Positions 1 through 6,948 are shown, counted from the first letter of the stretch. The stretch is DNA of 38,978 nt from LiPW-15 sp964530925 (GCA_964530925.1 CAZHBZ010000008.1:1-38978), one strand, 5' to 3'. Numbers and translations are program-made. The notes: generated by a model from the letters alone, not told the origin.

Positions 1-10
1 CTCCTCGTTA

Positions 11-81
11 CGGGCTGTAGTATACCGGTAGTACGCGTCCATGGGGTGGATGTAGACAGGGTTCGATTCCCTGCAGCCCGA
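11..81 (+). tRNA. tRNA-Pro (anticodon GGG)
   Basis: A complete cloverleaf can be drawn. The 7-bp acceptor stem pairs 11-17 with 74-80, and A81 is the discriminator base. The anticodon stem 36-40/48-52 closes a 7-nt loop (41-47) with GGG at 43-45 followed by G46. The T-stem 57-61/69-73 closes the loop TTCGATT. The first pair is C1-G72 with A73, which is the known bacterial tRNA-Pro identity signature. CCA is not encoded. A terminator hairpin and a tRNA-linked repeat follow directly. Confidence 0.95.
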
Positions 82-82
82 C

Positions 83-127
83 AAAATAAAATTGCTTGCC
101 GCTTATCGGCAGGCTTATTTTATTTTT
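83..127 (+). terminator. Long hairpin terminator after tRNA-Pro
   Basis: AT-rich outer stem 83-91/118-126 (AAAATAAAA/TTTTATTTT) plus inner GC stem 94-101/107-114 (GCTTGCCG/CGGCAGGC), running into a T tract. Position and form fit an intrinsic terminator for the tRNA. The stem can be extended outward because 132-145 is the exact reverse complement of 61-74 in the tRNA T-arm. Confidence 0.75.
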
Positions 128-131
128 TTGC

Positions 132-255
132 GCAGGGAATCGAACGGGAAGAGGGTCGGAGAAACGGGAGTTTCTCCGTGTCGGAAATCACTCAAAACCG
201 AGAGGTTGTGAGAAAATTCGCTTTGCGAATTTTGTTTAGTTCCCGGCAGCCCGAC
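132..255 (+). repeat. tRNA-linked structured repeat, copy 1
   Basis: Three parts are seen. First, 132-145 is the exact 14-nt reverse complement of the tRNA-Pro T-arm (61-74). Second, 137-213 is a 77-nt core that is 72/77 identical to 18596-18672 behind tRNA-Gly. Third, 240-255 is a direct copy (15/16) of the tRNA-Pro 3' end (67-82). The core holds two hairpins, GGAGAAAC-GGGA-GTTTCTCC and a CTCAAAACC/GGTTGTGAG stem with a GAGA loop, then a variable third hairpin near 213-233. CGGGAA/TTCCCG closes the whole. One of the differences from copy 2 is a compensatory A-U to G-C change in the first hairpin, which argues for selection on RNA structure. Function is unknown. Confidence 0.85.
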
Positions 256-262
256 TAGCTTC

Positions 263-388
263 AGAATTCTTTTTTGAGAACCGCGATACAGCTGCTCCGG
301 CGGCGGCTGTTCGCTGTCTCTCGGCGCTTCTGATTCTTCGAATACCAAGCCAGAAGCGCCTCCGAGGACTTCTCTAAAAAAGAACTCT
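263..388 (+). ncRNA. Three-way-junction structured element, copy F
   Basis: P1 is formed by 263-280 with 370-388 (16 bp, one mismatch, one bulge). P2 is CAGCTGC-TCCGGCG-GCGGCTG (289-309). P3 is an arm of about 50 nt near 318-366 whose GGCGCTTCTG/CAGAAGCGCC stem carries the tip TTCTTCGAA then TACCAAG. The element at 10682-10809 (minus sense) has the same plan: CGATA before P2, loop TCC(G/T)GCG, CTCTCGG opening P3, tip TYCTTCGRA followed by ACCRAG. The stems differ but stay paired. A U-G pair in P2 favours the plus strand as the sense here. The family is not recognised; it could be a regulatory RNA or a mobile palindromic element. Confidence 0.7.
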
Positions 389-452
389 TCCGCTAAAAAA
401 TAAATCTGCGAATCTTCCCGGCCCCAACGGGCCCTTTTGGGGCAGCCCGTCA

Positions 453-478
453 TCAAAAACCCCGCCGTGAGGCGGGGC
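453..478 (-). terminator. Intrinsic terminator of the transglycosylase gene
   Basis: On the minus strand CCCCGCC-TCAC-GGCGGGG is followed by TTTTTGATG, a few bases after the stop codon of the gene starting at 1699. Confidence 0.85.
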
Positions 479-484
479 TAGTAG

Positions 485-1699
485 CTACTCCCCGTTCGCG
501 TCGGGGATATTGGAAAGTTCAAAGTACTTTTTGACGAATATCCAAGTCTCCTCTCTGAGTATTCGCCCCAAAACTCTCTTTTCTTTCTTTTCGGCCAAAC
601 GCTCAAAGAGATTACCGATTACCTCCAACACTCCCAGATTCTTGTTTTGCTCCGCAAGATATAACCCGGAAGCCCTGGCCTGCCCGCCGTTATAGGCGGC
701 GGCAAGATAGAATCCGAACCCCCGAGGGTCATCCTGGAACTTTTTCTGGAATGAGGAGGGCATATCTTTTAACTTGCTATCCAGGACAAGGTAGGCCACC
801 TGAATTGCCAGTGAATGCCCCGAGCAGGAGCCAACAACCGCGGATGCCGGCAGTTTTGCCCCAACATATAAACGCCGAATCTCCCGATAAGTCGAAGGCA
901 TGATTTGCATGAGACAAAGCGCCCCGGCGCCCCGGCTTTTTGAATAGAGAAATGTATCCGAACCGTTCACCCCAAGCTGGGTCAGAACCTTTCTCATCAT
1001 GTAGTAGGGGCCATGCTCTTTGTACTCCGCGTGGTCGATATGTTCGATGAGCCCCAAAAGATATGGTATCTCTTCGGGGATTATATCCACCACGAGTTTC
1101 TTTGGAACCGCGAGGGAGTAAACCTTTTTCCGCCGCAGCTCTTCGACGGCAATGCTAATCTCATGGCGAAGATGCGCGTCTCCCAGCGACACAACATCAT
1201 TTGTAGCAAGCGCGTCAGAGTATGGAACGTAAACCGCCCTTTTCCACGGAGGCTTACCGTCGGTTGAGAGTTCTTTACCGGCGAGAACAATTTCTTCGAC
1301 AGCATCGCAGGTAATGCGATAGTTGGCATTGACTCCCCCGCCTCCGATCTTTTCCGCGGAACACTCGGGAGGAAATACCGAAGCCAACTCGGTCACAACA
1401 ATTGTCCTCTTCCGCCTTCCATTCTTAGTCTTCACAAAAACAATCTTTTGTTTATTGAGAAAACTCAACCGCACAAGCCGCAATTTGCCGGAAGGCGAAA
1501 TCGTGACGCGCAGGGTTTCCTTGCCGATAAGAACGCGCTTCTTGCCCGCGCCTCTGTAGATCGGTTCGGGATTTTCTTTCGCGAGAAATACCTTAGCCTC
1601 CGCGACCAGCGCCGGAATGGAGGCATCCTTCGTCGTGAGCGGCGCTTCGGCCAGAAGCGTCGCCCCGATAAAAAACGGGAGAATGCGAACGAGTCTCAT
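485..1699 (-). CDS. Secreted SLT-type lytic transglycosylase-like protein
   Basis: Probable peptidoglycan lytic transglycosylase acting outside the membrane. The start at 1699 is chosen over the upstream ATG at 1723 because AAGGAG lies 7 nt before it and the protein then begins with a clean signal peptide (MRLVRILPFFIGATLLAEA). The last 190 residues carry the SLT/MltD-like pattern: IPEEIPYLLGLIEH (the Glu is the likely catalytic residue), then GAGALCLMQIMPSTY, then AAAYNGG. The usual GLMQ is CLMQ, and about 25 extra residues separate the Glu from the GA-LMQ motif, so activity is not certain. The N-terminal half (about residues 20-200) is unassigned. The gene has its own terminator at 453-478. 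Family call is fairly sure; substrate class is inference. Confidence 0.8.
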   Translation of the reverse strand: MRLVRILPFFIGATLLAEAPLTTKDASIPALVAEAKVFLAKENPEPIYRGAGKKRVLIGKETLRVTISPSGKLRLVRLSFLNKQKIVFVKTKNGRRKRTIVVTELASVFPPECSAEKIGGGGVNANYRITCDAVEEIVLAGKELSTDGKPPWKRAVYVPYSDALATNDVVSLGDAHLRHEISIAVEELRRKKVYSLAVPKKLVVDIIPEEIPYLLGLIEHIDHAEYKEHGPYYMMRKVLTQLGVNGSDTFLYSKSRGAGALCLMQIMPSTYREIRRLYVGAKLPASAVVGSCSGHSLAIQVAYLVLDSKLKDMPSSFQKKFQDDPRGFGFYLAAAYNGGQARASGLYLAEQNKNLGVLEVIGNLFERLAEKKEKRVLGRILREETWIFVKKYFELSNIPDANGE

Positions 1700-1756
1700 A
1701 GAACCTCTCCTTCTGAATATCAATAGAACAGCTAACTTTTTTATAACGCATTTATG

Positions 1757-1925
1757 TCAGAAAACAAAACCCGGACAGTCCAATGGACTGTCCGGGTCTA
1801 ATTGCGCGTCCTGCCTGATTTACCGGGAAAGATTCCCAGGTGGGTGAGCTAGGTTCTGCCCCAAGGAGCAAAGCCAATCCGCTCTCCCGTGAAAAATTAT
1901 TTGATCCGAAATCAGAACAGGACTA
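1757..1925 (-). ncRNA. Intrinsically terminated small RNA, possible 6S RNA
   Basis: Read on the minus strand, a promoter (TGGTATAAT, 1931-1939) precedes a rod-like RNA. Closing-stem strands are near 1909-1923 and 1808-1821 (GTCCTG..CTGATTT with AAATCAG..CAGGAC). Inside are an AU-rich 5' bubble, a small 3'-side hairpin (ACCTGGGAA/TTCCCGGT) and a distal imperfect rod beginning GGGAGAGC/GCTCACCC. A perfect hairpin (1769-1797) with a T tract terminates it. This closing stem, bubble with 3' hairpin, and distal stem is the general architecture of 6S RNA, which binds housekeeping RNA polymerase. No sequence-level match could be confirmed, so the 6S name is tentative; that it is an independent small RNA gene is better supported. 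Confidence 0.55.
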
Positions 1926-1930
1926 ACTGT

Positions 1931-1939
1931 ATTATACCA
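1931..1939 (-). promoter_or_regulatory. Extended -10 promoter of the small RNA
   Basis: Minus-strand TGGTATAAT is a perfect -10 with the TGn extension. No good -35 is seen 16-18 nt upstream. Transcription would begin around 1924-1925, at the edge of the closing stem. Confidence 0.7.
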
Positions 1940-2057
1940 GACATAGAAATTCGATAAATAGCGCTTTTTTGCGTATTTATGCACACCCGGAGATACCTCG
2001 GAGTCTAAGACTTTTCACTACCCAACATACGCGAACCCCGCCCTTATCAAAAGAACT

Positions 2058-3359
2058 ATGGGGGAATATAATGGGTGGGTGAGCAAAAACTTCAGAAAGG
2101 CCTTTTTATATGCCCTTTCCGGGGTATTTTTGGTGCTCGGAACCGGCACTATTTTTTATGCGCAGGGCTATAGATTTGACCTCGAAGCCATGCGCGTCAA
2201 AAAGGTGGGGGCAATCTACATACAAAGCCATCCCAAAGATGTAAAAATCTTTCTGGACGGCAAAAAAAGGGATGAATCCCGCGGCATTTTGAGCTCCGGT
2301 GTACTGGTCCAGAGCCTTTTCCCCAAAACTTATGAGGTTGAGTTAAAATTGGACGGCTACGAAAATTGGCAAAGAATGGTCTCCGTAGAACCATCGCTCG
2401 TCACGGAACTGAATCCAATACTCTTGCCGAAAAAACGAAATGCGGTTTCTGAAAAAAGCGCGCAGGGCATCTACGCTTTCCGGGACAAAGTTCTCGCCCT
2501 AAAAACCGATGGGAAAATATACATTGGGGAAACGGTTATTCCGGGAACCGATGTTATCGATTGGTCCGTCGAAAATAATGAAATTCTGACCTCGGACGCC
2601 AAAGGAAATCATTACCTAACCCTTCTCTCCTCTACCGCGAAACCCACAACACAAAAACTTCCGGCCGCCAAAACTTATATGCTGGACACGAACCCCGACC
2701 GGCTAATCTCCCATTCCTCTTCCCAAATCTCTACGTTTGAAGCCGCCGAAACTCCGGAAAAGATTTTTACCGCCGCCAAGAACCAGATCGTTGAGGCAGT
2801 CTCTTCCGCGAACGGACTTATTGCCTGGTCCGTATACGACACAAGATACGGAACTTCCACGATATATGTTTATGAGAAATTTTTGGGACGAGTTTCAAAT
2901 AGCGGAATATCCATTCCGGGAAAGACATATAAAATGCGCCTTTCCTCGAAAAATATCCTGGGCCTTCTTCAAGATAATGGAGAATTATATTTTTATAACA
3001 CCCTATCCGGCTCCCTGGAAAAAAATGGCGAGAATATAAGGCAATTCAGTTTTTCCCCAAGCGGCGCGTGGACAGCAATCCTCAGCGAAAAAACTCTTGA
3101 GGTGTTTTCCAAAAACGGCGACTATGCCCGCCTGAACCTGAGCGCCTACCCATACATAAATTCCACTTCATGGTATCGGGATGAAAGCCACCTTCTATTA
3201 AACCTAGAAACCGGAATGGGGCTTTTGGACTTTTCCGCGGTCAATCCGGAAAACATCCAGCGCCTTGCAAGCTCTATAGTCGCCTCTTACGATTCCGACG
3301 GAAATGTCCTTTATTATGCCATGGACGGTAAGGTTTGGAGCTTGGAGATACCGAAGTAG
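2058..3359 (+). CDS. Membrane-anchored PEGA-domain protein
   Basis: Uncharacterised surface or periplasm-facing protein. One N-terminal transmembrane segment (about residues 14-36, AFLYALSGVFLVLGTG) is followed by a PEGA-type beta domain (about 50-118). Its features are GAIYIQSHPKDVKIFLDGK, then YEVELKLDGYENW. The remaining 300 residues have short repeating beta-strand-like segments with aromatic/Gly turns, compatible with a beta-propeller (inference). PEGA domains are common in extracytoplasmic proteins and name no function. The start used is ATG 2058; GTG 2079 (VSKNFRKAF) is an in-frame alternative that would put the membrane segment closer to the N-terminus. It is a single gene, flanked by terminators on both sides. 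Confidence 0.75.
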   Translation: MGEYNGWVSKNFRKAFLYALSGVFLVLGTGTIFYAQGYRFDLEAMRVKKVGAIYIQSHPKDVKIFLDGKKRDESRGILSSGVLVQSLFPKTYEVELKLDGYENWQRMVSVEPSLVTELNPILLPKKRNAVSEKSAQGIYAFRDKVLALKTDGKIYIGETVIPGTDVIDWSVENNEILTSDAKGNHYLTLLSSTAKPTTQKLPAAKTYMLDTNPDRLISHSSSQISTFEAAETPEKIFTAAKNQIVEAVSSANGLIAWSVYDTRYGTSTIYVYEKFLGRVSNSGISIPGKTYKMRLSSKNILGLLQDNGELYFYNTLSGSLEKNGENIRQFSFSPSGAWTAILSEKTLEVFSKNGDYARLNLSAYPYINSTSWYRDESHLLLNLETGMGLLDFSAVNPENIQRLASSIVASYDSDGNVLYYAMDGKVWSLEIPK

Positions 3360-3403
3360 CAAATACAGTAAGTAGTAGGTAGTGAGTAGTAAGTAGCGGC
3401 TCA

Positions 3404-3429
3404 AAAACTCCCGCATAAGCGGGAGTTTT
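3404..3429 (+). terminator. Intrinsic terminator after the PEGA gene
   Basis: AAAACTCCCGC-ATAA-GCGGGAGTTTT, symmetric and able to act on both strands. It follows a short GTAGTA-type degenerate repeat at 3368-3396. Confidence 0.8.
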
Positions 3430-3430
3430 C

Positions 3431-3705
3431 TGGTTATCTCTTTTTCCAATGAGGCGTCGTCCGCCGGCTGGCGACCTCCCTCACAACCCTCCACCTTCGT
3501 TAAAACTATGGCGGACAGGTCGGTTTTCCACCCCCGCTTGCCCGCCCGAAGCCCTGCGTAGGCGGGACCCCCTTCCTCTCCGCAATGTCAGAAAAGCAAA
3601 ACCGGCCAAATGGCCGGTTTTTTAAATTATCTTTTCTTCTCCCGCCAGTAGGCGGGATTACGCGGCTCTAAGTCGCTACGCCTCAAGAGCCACGAGAACT
3701 CTTCG
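3431..3705. other. Non-coding spacer with palindromes
   Basis: No plausible gene is seen. It holds a terminator-like hairpin at 3598-3622 (AACCGGCCA-AA-TGGCCGGTT, then T's), a CCCGCC..GGCGGG palindrome near 3543-3566 and another (CCCGCC-AGTA-GGCGGG) near 3640-3655. The open frames here are low-complexity and unlike known proteins. Confidence 0.6.
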
Positions 3706-3778
3706 CCCTCAGTGGAAAAAGCTAAATAAAATCCCCGGAAACCGGGGATTTTATTTTTAACGCTTTTTCCACTGAGGG
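3706..3778 (-). terminator. 73-nt palindromic terminator overlapping the rpsI 3' end
   Basis: Outer arms 3706-3722 and 3762-3778 are a perfect 17-bp inverted repeat. Inner arms 3724-3738 and 3742-3756 are a perfect 15-bp stem with a 3-nt loop. The outer right arm is the last coding part of rpsI, so the palindrome carries an antisense copy of the final rpsI codons beyond the terminator. AT-rich stretches on both sides of the GC core fit bidirectional termination. Confidence 0.8.
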
Positions 3779-4257
3779 GCCCTTCTGGCTTTCTTGAGTC
3801 CAGGTTTCTTGCGTTCCACCATGCGGGAATCGCGGGTAAGGAGTCCCAATGAGGCCAACTGAAGCTTGAGATCGGGTTGCATGAGAACCAAGGCTCTCGA
3901 AACGCCATGCCTTACAGCCTCGGCCTGGGCGTTGATACCGCCGCCATCAATCTTCACGCTCACATCCACGCTATCCCCCATATTCAGCCTTTTAAGGGAC
4001 TCTTCGGCCACAGAGCGAAGTTTATCCGTTTGAAAATATTTATCCATCGCGCGGCCGTTTATAGCGAATTTACCGGCGCCTTTCATTACACGAACTCGGG
4101 CTGATGCGGTCTTCCTGCGGCCGATACCCTCAAAATAGCGTCCGGCGGCGGTGTGCTCCGCTGGCTTATTATGAACCGGGGTATGAGCGGCAACATGTTT
4201 ATCCGCCGCTGCCTTAGGAGCGGTATGTTTTTTCGGCGCAGCTTCTTTTTTAACCAT
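3757..4257 (-). CDS. rpsI: 30S ribosomal protein S9
   Basis: S9 binds the 30S head near the P site. The core from YFEGIGRRKTASARVRV to the conserved basic C-terminus (KKPGLKKARRAPQWKKR) is clear. About 40 N-terminal residues rich in Lys, Ala and His precede the core and are absent from model S9 proteins. The start at 4257 is preferred over 4272 because GGAG lies 9 nt upstream. It overlaps the end of rplM by 8 nt, so the two are translationally coupled. Last gene of the ribosomal operon; its 3' end is one arm of a long palindromic terminator. Confidence 0.96.
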   Translation of the reverse strand: MVKKEAAPKKHTAPKAAADKHVAAHTPVHNKPAEHTAAGRYFEGIGRRKTASARVRVMKGAGKFAINGRAMDKYFQTDKLRSVAEESLKRLNMGDSVDVSVKIDGGGINAQAEAVRHGVSRALVLMQPDLKLQLASLGLLTRDSRMVERKKPGLKKARRAPQWKKR

Positions 4258-4612
4258 TTTCTTTTTCTCCATTTTCTATGAAAACGAGGTTTAATATCCT
4301 CTTCGACTGGATAAAGTTCTTAGGAAGCATGTGTAAAACGACTTCGCGGATAACTTTTTTTGGATCTTTGTTCCAAGCCATTTCAAAAGTTTCGGTCTTT
4401 AAATGACCCATGTATCCGGTGTGGCGATGATAAAGTTTTTCCTTGAACTTCCTTCCGGTCAGAACGACCCCTAAATAATTCTTCAAAAGAACGCGGTCCG
4501 AGCCGATTTTTCTCGGATTATAAGCCGGGCTCTTTTTGCCCTGGAGGATAAGCGCTGCCTCGGAAGCAACGCGTCCAAGCGGTCTATTTTTTGCGTCAAT
4601 TACGTAGTCCAT
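4250..4612 (-). CDS. rplM: 50S ribosomal protein L13
   Basis: L13 is an early-assembling large-subunit protein. Visible signatures are the N-terminal VIDAKNRPLGRVASEAA, the YLGVVLTGRKFKEKLYHRHTGYMG segment and the HMLPKN motif. Length (120 aa) is a little shorter than the roughly 140 aa of model bacteria. It follows rplQ after a 30-nt spacer and has its own consensus promoter (4628-4656). It overlaps rpsI by 8 nt. Confidence 0.96.
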   Translation of the reverse strand: MDYVIDAKNRPLGRVASEAALILQGKKSPAYNPRKIGSDRVLLKNYLGVVLTGRKFKEKLYHRHTGYMGHLKTETFEMAWNKDPKKVIREVVLHMLPKNFIQSKRILNLVFIENGEKENG

Positions 4613-4627
4613 ATTAATAGGTTGCGG

Positions 4628-4656
4628 ATTATAGGTTTAAGGTTATACGAATTCAA
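4628..4656 (-). promoter_or_regulatory. Internal sigma-70-type promoter for rplM-rpsI
   Basis: Minus strand: -35 TTGAAT (4651-4656) and -10 TATAAT (4628-4633) separated by exactly 17 nt. The -35 lies over the last codons of rplQ. It would give rplM-rpsI a leader of about 8-10 nt and expression partly independent of the upstream operon. Confidence 0.65.
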
Positions 4657-4996
4657 TACTAACCATCCTGGTCGCGTCGCGCTTACGAATTACGCCCAAC
4701 TTCACGATTCTGGTATAACCACCCTTTCGATCGGCGTACTTTTTGGCCAGTTCATCGCAAACCTTTTGGACTATTTTTTTATCATGAAGGCGAGAAATAA
4801 GCAAACGGCGGCTAGCCAAATCCTGTTTCTTGGCAAGGGTTATGGCCTTTTCCACAAGCGGCTTTATTTCTTTGGCCCGCGCTTCAGTAGTTTTTATCTT
4901 ACCATTCTTCAACAGGGCGAGCATAAGAGAGCGCACAAAAGATTTGCGTTGTCCGGTCTTTCTATGAAATTTTCTGCCTTCTTTCTTATGTCTCAT
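4643..4996 (-). CDS. rplQ: 50S ribosomal protein L17
   Basis: The N-terminus MRHKKEGRKFHRKTGQRKS is the L17 hallmark, followed by the helical LLKNGKIKTTEARAKEIKPLVEKAITLAKK. Length 117 aa is normal. It lies downstream of rpoA, the usual bacterial order. The start is close to the N gap, so its ribosome binding site and the distance to rpoA cannot be read. Confidence 0.97.
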   Translation of the reverse strand: MRHKKEGRKFHRKTGQRKSFVRSLMLALLKNGKIKTTEARAKEIKPLVEKAITLAKKQDLASRRLLISRLHDKKIVQKVCDELAKKYADRKGGYTRIVKLGVIRKRDATRMVSIEFV

Positions 4997-4998
4997 AT

Positions 4999-5098
4999 NN
5001 NNNNNNNNNNNNNNNNNNNNNNNNNNNNNNNNNNNNNNNNNNNNNNNNNNNNNNNNNNNNNNNNNNNNNNNNNNNNNNNNNNNNNNNNNNNNNNNNNN
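4999..5098. other. Assembly gap (100 N)
   Basis: Exactly 100 undetermined bases, the conventional scaffold gap of unknown true size. It removes the 3' end of rpoA, including any C-terminal domain, and the leader of rplQ. Confidence 0.99.
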
Positions 5099-5817
5099 TT
5101 GGTTTCCGCTGGAGCGGCTTCTTTAATCTCAACCCCAGAAACCTTCTCGAAGTGATCTTTTAAGATGTTCGTGGCTTTATGAAGAGCGGAAGACGGGCTT
5201 ACGGTGCCGTCGGTCTCGACTTCAAGGCGGAGACGATTGTAGTCCGTCCTATCACCCACGCGCATGTCTTCAACGTTATAATTCACGCTAACAACCGGAG
5301 AGAAGAATGCATCCAACGCAATTACGCCTATCGGAAGTTTTTCGCTTTTTCTGGCTTCGGCCGGAGAGTATCCAAGCCCTCGCTCCACGGTTATTTCCGC
5401 GTCAAATTCGGAATCTTTCGCGGTCAGGTGGGCTAACACCTCCTCTGAATTCAGGATTTCCACCTCGCTATTGAGTTCAATATCCGCGCCGGTAATTTCT
5501 TTCTCGCCCTTCATCTTTAGCGAAAGAACTTGTGGCTCATTTGAATCGGTCGCAAGACGCAACTTTTTGAAATTAAGCATGAGCTGGATAAGATCCTCTT
5601 TCACCCCAGGAAGGGTCGAAAACTCATGCGGAACATTTTTAATCTTCAGATAAGTAATGGCGGCTCCGGGCAAAGAAGACAGAAGTGTGCGGCGAAGCGC
5701 GTTGCCCAAGGTCAAACCATAACCGGCATAAAGACCCTCGACTTCAAAAACTCCTTTTTTCGCTTCCTCAGAAATAGTTTTTATAGAAACGGATTCGCTA
5801 AGATGTGTTATTTCCAT
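5099..5817 (-). CDS. rpoA: RNA polymerase alpha subunit (3' end lost in the gap)
   Basis: Alpha nucleates RNA polymerase assembly. The N-terminal dimerisation domain is complete: FEVEGLYAGYGLTLGNALRRTLLSSLPGAAIT, then VERGLGYSPAE and DRTDYNRLRLEVETDG. About 239 residues are readable before the gap. The region just before the gap (EVSGVEIKEAAPAET-like tail) looks like the linker. Whether the helical C-terminal domain that contacts UP elements is present cannot be known from this sequence. It lies between rpsD and rplQ in the standard operon order. Confidence 0.95.
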
Positions 5818-5859
5818 TTTTTATTTTGTAATTTTTTTACCTGCAGTGAACCTGTTGAA

Positions 5860-6486
5860 TTATTTGCTAAATGCTTCAACAAGCAAACTCACCTCAAAAG
5901 GCATGTCCACATCGGTTGGCAGCGTCATCACTCGACCTTCCAGGGTTTCTGGATTGAGCGCCAGCCATTTCGGCGTATCATAAGTTTTCAATTTTTCTTT
6001 AAGATCCCGAAATGGTCCGTCAGTCAAAGACTCCTTCCGAACCGAAATCGTATCGTTAATCGAAACTTCGTTGCCGGGAGCGCGGGAACGGCGGCCGTTC
6101 ACAAAAATGTGTCCGTGAAGAACGAGTTGCCTTGCGGCAAGCCTCGAAGGAGCCAAACCCATCCGAAAAACAACGTTATCCAAGCGCCTTTCCAAAAGAT
6201 CGACAAACTTGGCGCCAACGCCGCCGGCGCTAACCTTTGCGTTCTTAACAGCTTCGCCGAAAATCCGGCCCAAGTTCCTTTCATCAAGCAGATAGGTGAG
6301 TTTAAACTTTTGCTTCTCCTTAAGCTGTTTGCCAAAATCCGAAAGAGCCCGGCGACGGCCTTGACCGTGCGCTCCGGGAGGATATGGCCGCCTTACAGCG
6401 GCGCATTTCGGCCCATCACAACGAGCGCCCTTAAGATGCAATCTTTCTCCCAAAGCTCTTTCCCTTTTTTCTTTTGGTCCCAGCAT
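5860..6486 (-). CDS. rpsD: 30S ribosomal protein S4
   Basis: S4 is a primary 16S rRNA binder and often an operon repressor. The 208-aa protein has the expected N-terminus (LGPKEKRERALGERLHLKG), a short Cys pair (CDGPKC), the PPGAHGQGRRR segment, and the S4 RNA-binding domain (RRLDNVVFRMGLAPSRLAARQLVLHGHIFVNGR). A short degenerate GTAGTA-type spacer separates it from rpsK upstream. Confidence 0.97.
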   Translation of the reverse strand: MLGPKEKRERALGERLHLKGARCDGPKCAAVRRPYPPGAHGQGRRRALSDFGKQLKEKQKFKLTYLLDERNLGRIFGEAVKNAKVSAGGVGAKFVDLLERRLDNVVFRMGLAPSRLAARQLVLHGHIFVNGRRSRAPGNEVSINDTISVRKESLTDGPFRDLKEKLKTYDTPKWLALNPETLEGRVMTLPTDVDMPFEVSLLVEAFSK

Positions 6487-6525
6487 TTTAGTAAATAGTA
6501 GTTAGTAGATAGTGAATAGTAAAAG

Positions 6526-6948
6526 TTATACGCGGCGGGTTTTAGCGGGACGCGGGCCGTTGTGCGGAACCGGAGTTACGTCTTTTATGGAATTGATATT
6601 AAAACCCTGATTCAAAAGGGAACGAACAGCAGAATCTCTCCCGGAACCGACACCCTTAACGACAACATCAAGATCCGCCGTGCCAGAGGCTTTTAGCTTT
6701 TCAATAATTACAGACATTATTTTTGAAGCGGCGAATGGGGTAGCCTTCTTCGGTCCGGAAAAACCCAAGGAACCGGCAGTCGCCCAAGCGATGATATTCC
6801 CCTTCTCGTCTGTTACAGAAACAATCGTATTGTTATAAGACGCGTTTATATAGATCTTGCCAGACAAGACTTTCTTAATCTTCTTCGCGGAAGAAGCCGC
6901 TTTTGCCGCCGGAGCTCCTGAAGTTTTAGTTGTTGGAGTTTTTGCCAT
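6526..6948 (-). CDS. rpsK: 30S ribosomal protein S11
   Basis: S11 forms part of the 30S platform. The core IYINASYNNTIVSVTDEKGN, the GSGRDSAVRSLLNQGF loop and the C-terminal PHNGPRPAKTRRV are diagnostic. An Ala/Lys/Thr-rich N-terminal extension of about 25 residues precedes the core. A 114-nt AT-rich spacer before the gene contains TATAAT 11 nt upstream of the start, a possible internal promoter. Confidence 0.97.
   Translation of the reverse strand: MAKTPTTKTSGAPAAKAASSAKKIKKVLSGKIYINASYNNTIVSVTDEKGNIIAWATAGSLGFSGPKKATPFAASKIMSVIIEKLKASGTADLDVVVKGVGSGRDSAVRSLLNQGFNINSIKDVTPVPHNGPRPAKTRRV

Noticed and set aside
132..255. Idea that the tRNA-linked repeat is a group I intron or an integron attC site
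   Set aside because: The tRNA is uninterrupted and the element is too short for a group I core. The ends lack the RYYYAAC/GTTRRRY pairs of attC.
115..456. 113-codon minus-strand open frame
   Set aside because: It runs through the tRNA-linked repeat and element F, both of which show RNA-type pairing, and the protein is low-complexity with no recognisable motif.
1757..1925. Reading the small RNA as SRP RNA
   Set aside because: The conserved GGAAGGAAGCAGCC-type tip of SRP RNA is not present.
5626..6498. 290-codon plus-strand open frame
   Set aside because: Antisense to rpsD and rpoA, whose protein signatures are unmistakable.
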